A stretch of 64,000 nt of DNA from Rhodococcus sp. NBC_00297 (GCF_036173065.1 NZ_CP108041.1:1178001-1242000), one strand, 5' to 3'; positions 43,706 to 53,548 are shown, counted from the first letter of the stretch. Notes: generated by a model from the letters alone, not told the origin. A program made the numbers and translations.

Positions 43706-44367
43706 CGCAGCCGGCCCCGTCGGGACGCGTGCTGTCGGTGTGCGTCGTGCACACCATCCACCCCATCTCTCGGCCGGCGGTGGTCGACTCCGCCATCGAC
43801 AAGCGAGCGGTGTCCGGACCGGTCGACGTCACCGAGCTCGGCCTGCACGGTGATCGCTCCTGCGACGTCACCTTCCACGGCGGCGCGGACCAGGCGGTCT
43901 ACGCGTACGACGAGGCCGAGGCCGACAGGTGGGCCGAGGAACTCGGCCGAGAGGTTCCCGCGGGGTGGTTCGGTGAGAACCTGCGCGTGAGCGGACTGCC
44001 CGTCACCGATGCGGTCGTCGGAACGCGCTGGTCGGTGGGCACCGCCGAGCTCGAGGTGACCATTCCGCGGCGCCCGTGTGCCGCCTTCGCGCGGTGGACG
44101 GGCGAGAAGACCTGGGTCAAGCGTTTCACCGCGCGGGGCGATGTCGGGGCGTACCTGCGCGTCGTGCGAGTCGGCGCGCTCTCGGCGGGCGACGACATCG
44201 AGATCGTGTCCGTTCCCGACCACGGAGTCACCGTGCGGGACCTCTTCACCGGGGTGTCGGCGGAGGCGATGCAGATCCTTCTGAACACCCCCGATCTGGC
44301 GCCCAAGGTCTACCGCGAGGCCCGCGACATGGCGGCCCGGGCGGCGCGGCGCGCACCGTCGGTGTGA
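43702..44367 (+). CDS. MOSC-domain sulfurase-like protein
   Basis: The 221-residue protein is a stand-alone MOSC domain of the YiiM type: ISRPAVVDSAIDKRAVSGPV, LHGDRSCDVTFHGGADQAVYAY and WFGENLRVSG are recognisable, as is the cysteine in RRPCAAFARW. MOSC proteins bind pyridoxal-phosphate-free sulfur carriers or molybdopterin; stand-alone ones act on N-hydroxylated compounds or as sulfur carriers. GTG overlaps the ygfZ stop (GTGA). Confidence 0.9.
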   Translation: MTQPAPSGRVLSVCVVHTIHPISRPAVVDSAIDKRAVSGPVDVTELGLHGDRSCDVTFHGGADQAVYAYDEAEADRWAEELGREVPAGWFGENLRVSGLPVTDAVVGTRWSVGTAELEVTIPRRPCAAFARWTGEKTWVKRFTARGDVGAYLRVVRVGALSAGDDIEIVSVPDHGVTVRDLFTGVSAEAMQILLNTPDLAPKVYREARDMAARAARRAPSV

Positions 44368-44489
44368 CACCGGCGCCGGTGGAAGCGCAGACCCGATTCG
44401 CACGCTAGAGTGTGGGCAGGAAGAACACACAATCAGACGGGGCCGCCAAAAAATCCCAGGCCGCCCCGCTACTCGCGAGGGGGTTAGCC

Positions 44490-44678
44490 ATGGGCCGCGG
44501 CCGGGCTAAGGCAAAGCAGACCAAAGTTGCACGTGAGCTCAAGTACAGCTCACCGTCCACGGACTTCGAGAGTCTCCAACGAGAGCTCACAGGTTCCCCC
44601 GACTCGCACCGCAACGGCATCGCCGATCGGGAGCCGTCCCGACACGACGATGACGACTACGACGACTGGCGGCGCTGA
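44490..44678 (+). CDS. DUF3073 protein
   Basis: The 62-residue basic-then-acidic protein begins MGRGRAKAKQTKVARELKYS, the fixed start of DUF3073, and ends DDDDYDDWRR. It is conserved throughout actinobacteria (Rv0810c). Function unknown. I chose the ATG at 44490 (AGGGGGT ribosome site); an in-frame GTG at 44412 overlaps the -10 box TAGAGT (44406-44411) and so would precede the mRNA start. Ends before a strong terminator. Confidence 0.92.
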   Translation: MGRGRAKAKQTKVARELKYSSPSTDFESLQRELTGSPDSHRNGIADREPSRHDDDDYDDWRR

Positions 44679-44710
44679 CCGCACCCCTGACACGGGGGGA
44701 ATCCTCACAT

Positions 44711-44770
44711 CGCACACACGACCGTGCGGGGCGTTCCGACTCAGGGACGCCCCGCACGGTCGTGTGTGCG
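44711..44770. terminator. Bidirectional terminator between DUF3073 and aldehyde dehydrogenase genes
   Basis: A 24-bp perfect stem (left arm 44711-44734, right arm 44747-44770) with a 12-base loop lies between two convergent genes. The left arm begins CGCACACACGACCG. Confidence 0.9.
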
Positions 44771-44787
44771 AGGTTCTTCACGCGAGG

Positions 44788-46248
44788 TCAGATCGCATAC
44801 TGTCGCGGCGTGTGCTGGACGCTGATCCAGTGGTCGGTGGTGAACTCGTCGATGGCCCACTCGCCGCCGAAACGACCGATGCCCGAGTTCTTCTCGCCGC
44901 CGAACGCGGTGTTGGGCTCGTCGTTGATCGTGGTGTCGTTCACGTGTGTCATTCCGGCCTCGAGTCTCGTCGCCACCCGGACCGCACGCCCGACGTCTCG
45001 CGAGAACACCGCGCTGGAGAGCCCGTACTCGGTGTCGTTCGCGATCCGGACGGCGTCGTCCTCCCCGTCTGCCCGGATCACCGTGGCGACGGGTCCGAAC
45101 ACCTCCTCGGCGGCGGTCGCGACGCCGTTCGTCCCTAGCACGAGATGTGGGCCCAGCACCCGCCCGGCCGGTCCCGAACGCTCCCCGCGCACGCGGACTT
45201 CCGCGCCGTCCGACTCCGCGCGAGAGATCCGGTCGAGAATCGACTCCACCTGCGCGTCGTTGATGATCGGGCCGATCTGTGTGTCGGGATCGGCGGGGTC
45301 GCCGGTGCGCAGTGACCGGACCCGCTCGGTGAGCCGGTCCACCACCTCGTCGTGCACCGCATCGACCGCGATCACCCGGTTGGTCGCCATACACACCTGA
45401 CCCTGGTGGAAGAACGACCCGAAGACCGCCGCGTTCACGGCTGCCTCGACGTCCGCGTCCTCCAGCACGACCAGAGGCCCGTTGCCCCCGAGTTCGAGGG
45501 ACATTCTGGTGAGCGGCGCCGACGCCGCGATGCCCGACCCCACGGGCGTCGAACCCGTGAACGACACGAGCCGTGTGAGGGGATGCGAGGTCACGGCGTC
45601 ACCGATCTCGCTGCTCTTGCCGACGACGACGGACAGCAGGCCGGCGGGCAACCCGGCATCCTCGAGGATTCTGGCCAGCAGGAGTCCGCCGGTGACGGGG
45701 GTGTCGCTCGCGGGCTTCAGCACCACTGCGTTGCCGAGCGCCAGCGCGGGCGCCACCGAGCGGGCGGACAGTTGCATCGGGAAGTTCCACGGACTGATCA
45801 CCGTGACCACGCCGAGGGGCCGCCGGTACACGCGGTTCTCCTTGCCGTCGATCAGGGCGGCAGGGAGGATGCGCCCGGCCGATCGAGTGGGGTAGCTCGC
45901 CGATTCGAGCATCACCGCGCGGACGGCCAGCCATTCCCACTCGGCGCGGGGGCGGATGGCGCCGACCTCCGCGACGAGCCAGTCCACGATCTCGTCCTTG
46001 CGCTCCTCCATGATGCGCGCTGCGCGGTGGAACACGTCCGCACGCTCGGTCGGGAGCGTGGACTCCCAGTCCCGCTGCGCGATGCTCGCCGCCGTGAACG
46101 CTGCGTCGACGTCGGCCGCATCGGCCAGCGGGAGGGTGGTCAGGACGTCGCCCGAGTACGGGTTCAGGTCGTCGGCGGTGCGGCCGTCTCGGCCCACTCG
46201 CCACTGACCGGCGATCGGGAGGGTGTCGAATCCGTCGTACGTCGTCAT
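44788..46248 (-). CDS. Aldehyde dehydrogenase (benzaldehyde/vanillin-dehydrogenase-like)
   Basis: The 486-residue NAD(P)-dependent enzyme oxidises aldehydes to acids. The catalytic glutamate is in SLELGGNGP (near 251) and the nucleophilic cysteine in HQGQVCMATNRVIAV (near 286). VTVISPWNFPMQLSARSVAP and the C-terminal NDTTINDEPNTAFGGEKNSG resemble aromatic-aldehyde dehydrogenases. Substrate is inferred only. It stands alone between a terminator and purM, and appears to be an insertion in an otherwise conserved block. Confidence 0.87.
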   Translation of the reverse strand: MTTYDGFDTLPIAGQWRVGRDGRTADDLNPYSGDVLTTLPLADAADVDAAFTAASIAQRDWESTLPTERADVFHRAARIMEERKDEIVDWLVAEVGAIRPRAEWEWLAVRAVMLESASYPTRSAGRILPAALIDGKENRVYRRPLGVVTVISPWNFPMQLSARSVAPALALGNAVVLKPASDTPVTGGLLLARILEDAGLPAGLLSVVVGKSSEIGDAVTSHPLTRLVSFTGSTPVGSGIAASAPLTRMSLELGGNGPLVVLEDADVEAAVNAAVFGSFFHQGQVCMATNRVIAVDAVHDEVVDRLTERVRSLRTGDPADPDTQIGPIINDAQVESILDRISRAESDGAEVRVRGERSGPAGRVLGPHLVLGTNGVATAAEEVFGPVATVIRADGEDDAVRIANDTEYGLSSAVFSRDVGRAVRVATRLEAGMTHVNDTTINDEPNTAFGGEKNSGIGRFGGEWAIDEFTTDHWISVQHTPRQYAI

Positions 46249-46288
46249 GCCGGTCGGGTGCCCGACCAGTCCTGCGACAAACGAGAAC

Positions 46289-47374
46289 CTAGAAACGCGG
46301 GTGATTACCCGTCAGCACGGCGCGCTCGTCGGTTCCGCTGTCGGCGGACTTCTTGACCGTCCCCAGCGTCCAGCAGTCGATGTGGCGAGCAGTGAGCACG
46401 GCGAGGGCGCGGTCGACGTCCTCGGGTGCCACGATCGCGACCATGCCGACGCCCATGTTGAACGTGCGGTCCATCTCCTCGCGCTCCACGCGTCCGCGCT
46501 GCGCGATCATCGCGAAGATCGGAGCCGGGCTCCACGTTCCGCGATCGAGCTCGGCGACGAGGCCCTTCGGCATGACGCGAGCGAGGTTGGCAGCCAGGCC
46601 ACCACCGGTGACGTGGCAGAACGTCCGCACGTCCGTCTCCGCCGCGAGGGCGAGGCAGTCCTTGGCGTAGATGCGGGTGGGTTCGAGCATCTCCTCGCCG
46701 AGCGTGCGGCCGAACTCCTCGACATGACCGGTGAGCGACATGCGGCTGATGTCGAGCAGAACCTTGCGAGCGAGGGAGTAGCCGTTGGAGTGCAGTCCCG
46801 AGGACCCCATCGCGAGGACCACGTCGCCGGGACGCACCCGGTCCGGGCCCAGTACCTGGTCGGCCTCGACGACGCCGACACCCGTCGCGGACAGGTCGTA
46901 CTCGCCGTCCGCCATCATGCCGGGGTGCTCGGCGGTCTCGCCGCCCAGCAGTGCGCATCCGGCCAGGATGCAGCCGTCGGCGATGCCCTTGACCAACTGC
47001 GCGACGTGCTCGGGCACCACGCGCCCCACCGCGATGTAGTCCTGCAGGAACAACGGCTCGGCGCCGCAGACGACGAGGTCGTCCACGACCATCGCGACCA
47101 GGTCGAGTCCCACCGTGTCGTGCTTGTCCAGAGCCTGCGCGACCGCGATCTTGGTGCCCACACCGTCGGTGGACGCGGCGAGCAGCGGCTCGCGGTATCC
47201 GCCCTTCAGCGCGAACAGGCCGGCGAACCCACCGAGACCGCCCATGACCTCCGGTCGCGACGCCCGCTTGGCGAGGGGCGCGAACAGCTCGACGGCACGA
47301 TCACCGGCTTCGATGTCCACTCCTGCCGCTGCGTACGAGGCTCCTGCGCCGGGCTGGTGGGTGTCATCGGTCAT
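46289..47374 (-). CDS. purM: Phosphoribosylformylglycinamidine cyclo-ligase
   Basis: The 361-residue enzyme catalyses the ATP-dependent fifth step of purine synthesis, making aminoimidazole ribonucleotide. Conserved motifs are STDGVGTKIAVAQALDKHDT, GLDLVAMVVDDLVVCGAEPLF, the GGETAEHPGMM turn and GSSGLHSNGYSLAR. ATG at 47374. Two other purine genes, purF and purL, lie further along on the same strand. Confidence 0.97.
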   Translation of the reverse strand: MTDDTHQPGAGASYAAAGVDIEAGDRAVELFAPLAKRASRPEVMGGLGGFAGLFALKGGYREPLLAASTDGVGTKIAVAQALDKHDTVGLDLVAMVVDDLVVCGAEPLFLQDYIAVGRVVPEHVAQLVKGIADGCILAGCALLGGETAEHPGMMADGEYDLSATGVGVVEADQVLGPDRVRPGDVVLAMGSSGLHSNGYSLARKVLLDISRMSLTGHVEEFGRTLGEEMLEPTRIYAKDCLALAAETDVRTFCHVTGGGLAANLARVMPKGLVAELDRGTWSPAPIFAMIAQRGRVEREEMDRTFNMGVGMVAIVAPEDVDRALAVLTARHIDCWTLGTVKKSADSGTDERAVLTGNHPRF

Positions 47375-47448
47375 GGGTGTACTGCTCCAGCCTGATCTGT
47401 GTGTGAGTACCCGGGAGGGTCGGATGCGGCCCTAACGGTACCGGAGGC

Positions 47449-49092
47449 CTATCGGTCCTTCCGGTCTCGTGTCACCTCGGGCCTGGGAATGGCCGCGATC
47501 AGGCGCTTGGTGTACTCCTCCGCCGGATCCCGGAGGATCCGTCCGGGCGTCCCGAGCTCGACGACGGCGCCGCCCCGCAGCACCGCCACCCGATGCGCGA
47601 GGCGGTCGACCACGGCGAGATCGTGACTGATGAACAGGCACGCGAAGTGCAGTTCGGTCTGCAGTTCCTCGAAGAGGTCGAGAACCGCGGCCTGCACCGA
47701 GACGTCCAGCGCGCTGGTCGGTTCGTCGGCGACCAGCAGATCCGGCTTCAGGACGAGTGCCCGCGCCAGCGATGCCCGCTGACGCTGACCCCCCGACAGC
47801 TCGTGCGGGTACCGCTTCTCCGTGCCCTTCGGGAGCTGGACCGCATCGAGCCACTCCACGACCGTGCGCGCGATGTCCGCCTTCGACCCGGCCTTGTGCA
47901 CGATCATCGGCTCGGCGATGCACTGGCCGACGGTCAGTCGGGGGTTGAGCGACGTGGACGGATCCTGGAACACGAATCCGAAACGCTTGCGCAGACTCTT
48001 CAGCGCGGACCCCCGCAGCCTGCCCACGTCCTGACCGAGGACGTCCACCGAGCCGGACGTCGGCTTCTGCAGTGCGGCCACGCAACGGCCGATGGTGGAC
48101 TTGCCCGAACCGGACTCCCCCACCAGACCGAGGGTCTCACCGCGGTGCAGATCGAAGGTCACCGAGTCGACGGCCCGGAAGACGGGCTGACCGATGCCGC
48201 CGGGGAACTGCACGACGAGATCGCGCACCGACAGCACCACCTCGTCCGAGACGGTGCGATCGGTGACCACGGGATCGAGCGTCGGGACCGCCGCCAGCAA
48301 CGTCTTCGTGTAGTCGGCCTTCGGCGCAGCGAAGAGATCGTGGACGAGTGCCTCCTCGACCACCTCGCCGTCCTTCATGACGACGACCCGATCGGCGATG
48401 TCCGCCACCACGCCCATGCTGTGCGTGATCAGCACGATCGCGCAACCCAGACGGTCCTTGAGGTCGCGCAGCAGGTCGAGGATCTCGGCCTGCACGGTCA
48501 CGTCGAGTGCCGTCGTCGGCTCGTCCGCGATGATCACCTTCGCCTCGCACGAGATGGCGATCGCGATCATCACACGCTGCTTCTGGCCACCGGACAACTC
48601 GTGCGGGAAGTAGCCGAATCGCCGCTCCGGGTCGGGCAGACCCACCATGGTGAGCAACTCGATCGCCCGGACGCGGGCGGACTTCTTGTCCAGCACCTTC
48701 CCGTCCGGTCCGGCGTGAGCTCGCAGGGCCTCGACGATCTGGAAACCGACGGTGAACAGCGGGTCGAGGGCGCTGCCGGGTTCCTGGAACACCATCGCCA
48801 CGGCGTTGCCGCGGAGATCGGCCCACTGCTTGTCCGACAGCGACGTCACCTCGCGGGACCCCACGGTGACGGTTCCGCGTACGCGGGCGGTGTCCGGGAG
48901 CAGCCCGATGGCGGAGCGGACGCTGACCGACTTCCCGGAGCCCGATTCGCCGACGACGGCCAGGACCTCGCCCGGGAAGACCTCGAAACTCACTCCCTTG
49001 ACGGCGTCGACGGGCCCGGCGTCGGTGGCGAAGCTGACCGACAGTGCCTCGAGGGTCAGAGCCGCCTGCGGGATGGACGCTGAGGCCGTCAT
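47449..49092 (-). CDS. Dual ATPase of peptide ABC transporter (DppDF fusion)
   Basis: The 547-residue protein joins two ABC ATPase domains. Each has a Walker A GESGSGKS (about 48-55 and 330-337), LSGGQ signature (GGQKQRVMIAIAIS and GGQRQRASLARAL) and DEPT Walker B. The insertions after each domain (YTKTLLAAVPTLDP, YTKRLIAAIP) are typical of oligopeptide/nickel transporters, in which they are normally two proteins (DppD and DppF). The ATG overlaps the upstream permease stop by four bases. It powers uptake of peptides or similar solutes. Confidence 0.92.
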   Translation of the reverse strand: MTASASIPQAALTLEALSVSFATDAGPVDAVKGVSFEVFPGEVLAVVGESGSGKSVSVRSAIGLLPDTARVRGTVTVGSREVTSLSDKQWADLRGNAVAMVFQEPGSALDPLFTVGFQIVEALRAHAGPDGKVLDKKSARVRAIELLTMVGLPDPERRFGYFPHELSGGQKQRVMIAIAISCEAKVIIADEPTTALDVTVQAEILDLLRDLKDRLGCAIVLITHSMGVVADIADRVVVMKDGEVVEEALVHDLFAAPKADYTKTLLAAVPTLDPVVTDRTVSDEVVLSVRDLVVQFPGGIGQPVFRAVDSVTFDLHRGETLGLVGESGSGKSTIGRCVAALQKPTSGSVDVLGQDVGRLRGSALKSLRKRFGFVFQDPSTSLNPRLTVGQCIAEPMIVHKAGSKADIARTVVEWLDAVQLPKGTEKRYPHELSGGQRQRASLARALVLKPDLLVADEPTSALDVSVQAAVLDLFEELQTELHFACLFISHDLAVVDRLAHRVAVLRGGAVVELGTPGRILRDPAEEYTKRLIAAIPRPEVTRDRKDR

Positions 49093-50048
49093 GAGGGATC
49101 TTTCTGCTTGCGTCTGGTTCTCAGAACGGGATTGAGTGTCTCGCTCACGCTCTCGCCGACCATGGTCATACCGAGCACGACCAGGACGATGGCGGTGCCG
49201 GGGAAGATCGACGTCCACCAGATGCCGTTGGAGATGTCCGGCAGCGCCTTGTTGAGGTCGTATCCCCACTCGGACGCGGACGTCGGCTCGATGCCGAACC
49301 CGAGGAAGCCGAGACCCGCCAGAGTCAGGATGGCCTCGGCGCCGTTGAGCGTGAGGATCACCGGCAGTGTCTGCGTGACGTTGGCGAGGATGTGGCGGAA
49401 CATGATCCGCACCGGGCCGGCGCCGGTGACCCGCGCCGCGTCCACGTAGGGCTCGGTCTTCACCGAGACCGTCGCGTTGCGCACCACGCGGAAGTACTGC
49501 GGCACGAAGACGGCGGTGATGGCGATCGCGGCCGAGAGGACACCACCGAAACTGCTGGACTGGCCTCCGGCCACGACGATCGAGACCACCACGGCGAGAA
49601 GCAGACTCGGGAACGCGTACATCGCGTCCATGAAGAGGACCAACACCCGGTCCACCCACCGGCCGACGTAGCCGGAGAGCAGTCCGAGGGGAACGCCCAC
49701 CACGATCGACAGCACCAGCGACGTGACGATGACGAGCAGGGCGGTCCGAGCGCCGTAGACGACGCGGGAGAACACGTCCTCTCCGCGCACCGACGTCCCG
49801 AAGATGTGGTCCGCACTCGGCGCCGCCTGGCGCGCGAACTCCACGCCGTCGGCGGACGTCTGGGAGAAGGTGTACGGCGCGATGAGCGGAGCGAAGACCG
49901 CCATGATCACGAACAGCACCACCAGCACGAGCCCGATGACGATGGTGGCCTTCTGCAGTCCGGCACTCGAGCGGATGATCGACAGGCCGGGCACACCCCG
50001 ACGTCGCTTCGGCGCCTCGATCGAGCCGACGCTCACCTCGATACTCAT
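49089..50048 (-). CDS. Peptide ABC transporter permease, DppC type
   Basis: The 319-residue permease has six helices and the coupling loop EPYVDAARVTGAGPVRIMFRHIL. GTSVRGEDVFSRVVYGARTAL is the DppC-family signature. Its start overlaps the stop of the DppB-type gene by one base, and its stop overlaps the ATPase start by four, so the four-gene set is tightly coupled. Confidence 0.93.
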   Translation of the reverse strand: MSIEVSVGSIEAPKRRRGVPGLSIIRSSAGLQKATIVIGLVLVVLFVIMAVFAPLIAPYTFSQTSADGVEFARQAAPSADHIFGTSVRGEDVFSRVVYGARTALLVIVTSLVLSIVVGVPLGLLSGYVGRWVDRVLVLFMDAMYAFPSLLLAVVVSIVVAGGQSSSFGGVLSAAIAITAVFVPQYFRVVRNATVSVKTEPYVDAARVTGAGPVRIMFRHILANVTQTLPVILTLNGAEAILTLAGLGFLGFGIEPTSASEWGYDLNKALPDISNGIWWTSIFPGTAIVLVVLGMTMVGESVSETLNPVLRTRRKQKDPS

Positions 50049-51136
50049 CAGAACCTCACTCGTGGATCGACGATCGCCACGATGGCGTCGGTGAGGAAGC
50101 TGACGACCGCGACGACGATGGCCAGGAACGTGACGATGCCCTGGACCGCGATGAAGTCGCGTGCCTGCAGGTAGCGAGCGAGCTGATAGCCCAGTCCTTG
50201 CCACTCGAACGTCGTCTCGGTGAGCACCGCGCCGCCCAGCAGCATGGCGATCTGCAGCCCCATCACAGTGACGACCGGGATGAGCGCGTTGCGGAAGGCG
50301 TGCCGCCGGGCGACGACGCGCGCCGAGAGTCCCCGTGCGCGCGCAGCTTCCACGTAGCCGGACTGCAGGGTCTGCAGAAGGTTCACCCGCACCAGGCGCA
50401 GGAACACGCCGGCGGTGAGAAGTCCGAGCGCGACCGCGGGGAGCACGGCGTGCTTCAGCACGTCGACGGTGTAGCTCGGCTCCCCGTAGAGAATCGAGTC
50501 GATCAGCAGGATGTTGGTCTTCGGTGACACGTTCTGCAGTGCCAGTTCGACGTTGGTGCTCGCCCGGCCCGCCACCGGCAGCCACCCGAGCTTCACGGCG
50601 AAGACCAGCTTGAGCAGCATGCCGACGAAGAACACCGGCGCCGCGTAGAACAGGATCGCCAGGATGCGCAGGGTGCCGTCGGAGATCGAGTCGCGGCGGG
50701 TCGCGGCGTAGAAGCCGAGGGGGATGCCGACGGCGAACGCGACGAGCAACGCCCAGAACGCGAGTTCCAGCGTCGCCGCGCCGTTGGTGATCAGCACACC
50801 GCTGATCTCCTGGTTGCTGGTCGCGGAGCGACCGAAGTCTCCCCGCAGCAGACCGGACAGGTACTCCCAGTACTGCACCAGGATCGGCCGGTCGTAACCG
50901 GCCGCGGCGCGTCGTTCGGCGATCTGGTCGGCGGGCAGTCGTCCACCGAGGGCAGCACTGATGGGATCGCCGAGAACGCGCATGAGGAAGAAGACGACCG
51001 TGACCAGGATCCATGCCGTGGGAATGATCAGCAGGAACCGGATCACGAGATAACGGGCGAGCGCGCCGTAGCGTGACGACGCGCTCGCCCGTGACTGCTT
51101 CCCCACCGACGCCTCGTCGGGCGTGGTGGTGACCAT
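50048..51136 (-). CDS. Peptide ABC transporter permease, DppB type
   Basis: The 362-residue permease begins with a hydrophilic 30-residue stretch and a first helix LLIIPTAWILVTVVFFLMRV, then five more helices and the coupling segment VEAARARGLSARVVARRHAFR. RYLVIRFLLIIPTAWI is the usual DppB N-terminus. It starts three bases after the binding-protein stop. With DppC it forms the membrane channel. Confidence 0.93.
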   Translation of the reverse strand: MVTTTPDEASVGKQSRASASSRYGALARYLVIRFLLIIPTAWILVTVVFFLMRVLGDPISAALGGRLPADQIAERRAAAGYDRPILVQYWEYLSGLLRGDFGRSATSNQEISGVLITNGAATLELAFWALLVAFAVGIPLGFYAATRRDSISDGTLRILAILFYAAPVFFVGMLLKLVFAVKLGWLPVAGRASTNVELALQNVSPKTNILLIDSILYGEPSYTVDVLKHAVLPAVALGLLTAGVFLRLVRVNLLQTLQSGYVEAARARGLSARVVARRHAFRNALIPVVTVMGLQIAMLLGGAVLTETTFEWQGLGYQLARYLQARDFIAVQGIVTFLAIVVAVVSFLTDAIVAIVDPRVRF

Positions 51137-51139
51137 GGA

Positions 51140-52768
51140 TCAGCCCTTCGTGAGCGGGGTGAAGCGGAACTTGAACGAGGCGTCGAGAGTCTCGTCGACA
51201 CCCTGGACCTCGTCCGTCGAGATCGCGATCTGCTTGCCCTCGAGGAGCGGCAGCGTGGACACGAAGTCCTGCGCCATCCGCGTCTGAATCTCACCGATGA
51301 TCTCGGAGCGGCGAGCCGGGTCGGTCTCGGTCCGCTCGGAGTCGATCAGCGCCGTGATCTCGGGGTTCTCGAAGTGGTTCTGCAGGAAGTTGTCCGGTGC
51401 GAAGAACGGCGTCAGGTAGTTGTCCGCATCCGGGAAGTCCGGGAACCAGCCGAGCTGATAGACGGGGTACGTGTCCGCGACGCGTTCCTTGTTGTAGGTG
51501 TTCCACTCGGTGGACTGCAGGTTCACCGTGAACAGGCCCGAGCTCTCGAGCTGCGCCTTGACCGCCGCGTACTCCTCCGACGACGAGGAACCGTAGTGAT
51601 CGGGGTTGTACTGCAGATTGACCGCGACCGGGGTCTGCACACCGGCGTCGGACAGGAACTTCGCTGCCTCGTCCTTGTTCGGGGCCTCGCCGTAGACGTC
51701 CTTGAACGCGGTGTTCGCGCCCTCGAGGCCACTGGGCACCACGGACCAGGCCGGCGTGAACGTGCCCTTGTAGACGTTCTCCGACAGTGCGTCACGGTCC
51801 ACCGAGGCGGCCATGGCCTTGCGGATCGCGAGCTTCTGCTCGGGTGTGCCGCCGGGCATCGTGTTCTGGTTGAAGACGATGTAACGGAGCTCGCCGCCGG
51901 GGCCCTCGTGGACGGTGAGGCCGTCCACCTGGTCGAGCGACTCGATGTCGGTCGGGGTCAGCGAACGCCACGCGACGTCGATGGACTTGTTCTGCATGTC
52001 GAGCTTGAGGTTGTCCGCGCTGGTGTAGGTGCGCAGGGTGACCGATCCGGTCTCGGGCTCGCCCAGCACGCCCTTGTAGTCCGCCGCGGCGGAGAAGCTG
52101 ACGAGGGAGTTCTTCTCGTAGCTGTCGATCGAGTAGGGGCCGGCGAAGGGCTTGGCCGCCACGACCGCGTTGTCGTCCATGATCGAGTCGGCCGGGAAGA
52201 CCTCGGAGTCGATGATGGGCCCGGTGTTGGTGGCGAGAACCTGGGGGAAGGTCTGGTCGTTCGCGGCCTTCAGCGTGAACTCGACGGTCTTGTCGTCCGG
52301 CGCGGCCACCGAGTCCAGGTTGGCCAGCAGCGAGGACGGGCCGTTGGGATCGTTGATGGACACGATGCGATCGAACGAGAACTTGACGTCCTCGCTGGTC
52401 AGCGCGTGGCCGTTGGCGAAGGTCAGGTCGTCCTTCAGCGTGCAGGTGTAGACCGTCGGCTGACTGAACTCGCAGCTCTCGGCGGCGTCGGGCTGCAGTT
52501 CGTCGCTGCCGGGGGCGTAGTTCATCAGGAACGGATAGACCTGGTTCATGATCGTGAACGAGCCGTTGTCGTACGAGGCGGCAGGATCGAGCGAGTAGAC
52601 CTGGTCGGTGGTGCCGACGACGAGCGCCTCGCCGCCGCCCTCACCGCCTGCGCCGCCGCCGTCGTCGGTGCGGCCGGAGCCGCACGCTGCCGCGGTGAGA
52701 GCCGCGACGGACAGGATGGACACGGCTGCGGTGCGCCGCGCCGTGCGTCCTCGGGAGGGCACGCTCAT
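51140..52768 (-). CDS. Peptide/solute-binding lipoprotein (SBP family 5)
   Basis: The 542-residue extracellular solute-binding protein is tethered by lipid at the cysteine in LTAAACGSG (near 29). A glycine-rich linker follows, then the family-5 fold starting VVGTTDQVYSLDPAASYDNG. The segment FANGHALTSEDVKFSFDRI is typical. Ligand (peptide, nickel, opine, sugar) cannot be read from sequence. First gene of a four-gene transporter operon, which interrupts the purF-purM interval. Confidence 0.92.
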   Translation of the reverse strand: MSVPSRGRTARRTAAVSILSVAALTAAACGSGRTDDGGGAGGEGGGEALVVGTTDQVYSLDPAASYDNGSFTIMNQVYPFLMNYAPGSDELQPDAAESCEFSQPTVYTCTLKDDLTFANGHALTSEDVKFSFDRIVSINDPNGPSSLLANLDSVAAPDDKTVEFTLKAANDQTFPQVLATNTGPIIDSEVFPADSIMDDNAVVAAKPFAGPYSIDSYEKNSLVSFSAAADYKGVLGEPETGSVTLRTYTSADNLKLDMQNKSIDVAWRSLTPTDIESLDQVDGLTVHEGPGGELRYIVFNQNTMPGGTPEQKLAIRKAMAASVDRDALSENVYKGTFTPAWSVVPSGLEGANTAFKDVYGEAPNKDEAAKFLSDAGVQTPVAVNLQYNPDHYGSSSSEEYAAVKAQLESSGLFTVNLQSTEWNTYNKERVADTYPVYQLGWFPDFPDADNYLTPFFAPDNFLQNHFENPEITALIDSERTETDPARRSEIIGEIQTRMAQDFVSTLPLLEGKQIAISTDEVQGVDETLDASFKFRFTPLTKG

Positions 52769-52926
52769 GGTGTGGATGTCCTTCGTGAGTCTGGGCCCGC
52801 GGTGTCGGAAGCGCGCGTCGCGTCCCGTCCGGCCGGGTCGTTCCGGTGGTTCGGTGAACGGCACGTTACCGAGTGCGCATGTCGTTCATGTGTCGAACCA
52901 CACGAAATTTTTAACATGACCGGTAC

Positions 52927-53541
52927 TTACCTGTCCGACCGCCTGATGTCCAACAGCTTCTCGCCTCGCGGAGACAGCCGATATCCCACCTTCAGACTCT
53001 CGGTCAGACCCAGCGCCTTCAGCCGTCGCACCCTCGGCTTGAACACGTCGCGTTCGAGTCCCAGCACGGCGCCGAGGTCCGCCGCCAGCACCGCCGGGCG
53101 CTCCCGGATCAGCTCGAGGGTGCGCCAGGCCCACGGCGCGTCGGCACGCTCGTCCATGCGATCGAGCTTCGTGGTCACCATGGCGACGTCGTCGTCGGAC
53201 AGATCGTCGTCCGCACGCAGCCCCACTCGCGGGTCCTCGCCCCGATCCGGCCGGCCTCCGGCCTCCCCGCCACCGAACGACACCTCGACCCGCCAGACGG
53301 GATCACCGTCGGCGCCCCGAAACCCCTTGCGCAAGGCCGAGATCGAGAGCTCCCCCGCCGCGCGGGCATCGTCGTCCGTGAGCGACTCGGGGTCGCACTC
53401 GGAGATCGAGTCCACGACGACGACACCGGCCGGCGTGTGGATCCACGTACCCGCCTTGACGCGCCGCTTCGCCCAGCGCCGGTACTGCACCCGGATCGTT
53501 CCCGCCGCGATCGCCTCGGCGATCGCGAGCCGGATCAGCAT
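52927..53541 (-). CDS. ASCH-like domain plus C-terminal winged-helix protein
   Basis: The 204-residue protein starts MLIRLAIAEAIAAGTIRVQYR and continues KAGTWIHTPAGVVVVDSISE, which resembles an ASCH (PUA-like, RNA-binding) domain of about 95 residues. The C-terminal 70 residues (AWRTLELIRERPAVLAADLG, ..VFKPRVRRLKALGLTESLKVGYRLSPRG) look like a winged helix. Such proteins are found in actinobacteria with no known job; a nucleic-acid role is inferred. It lies between purF and the peptide transporter, seven bases after purF. Confidence 0.65.
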   Translation of the reverse strand: MLIRLAIAEAIAAGTIRVQYRRWAKRRVKAGTWIHTPAGVVVVDSISECDPESLTDDDARAAGELSISALRKGFRGADGDPVWRVEVSFGGGEAGGRPDRGEDPRVGLRADDDLSDDDVAMVTTKLDRMDERADAPWAWRTLELIRERPAVLAADLGAVLGLERDVFKPRVRRLKALGLTESLKVGYRLSPRGEKLLDIRRSDR

Positions 53542-53548
53542 CTGGGTG

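Noticed and set aside
44412..44489. N-terminal extension of the DUF3073 protein from a GTG at 44412
   Set aside because: The GTG directly follows a TAGAGT -10 box and would precede the transcript start; family members begin MGRGRAKAKQ, at 44490.
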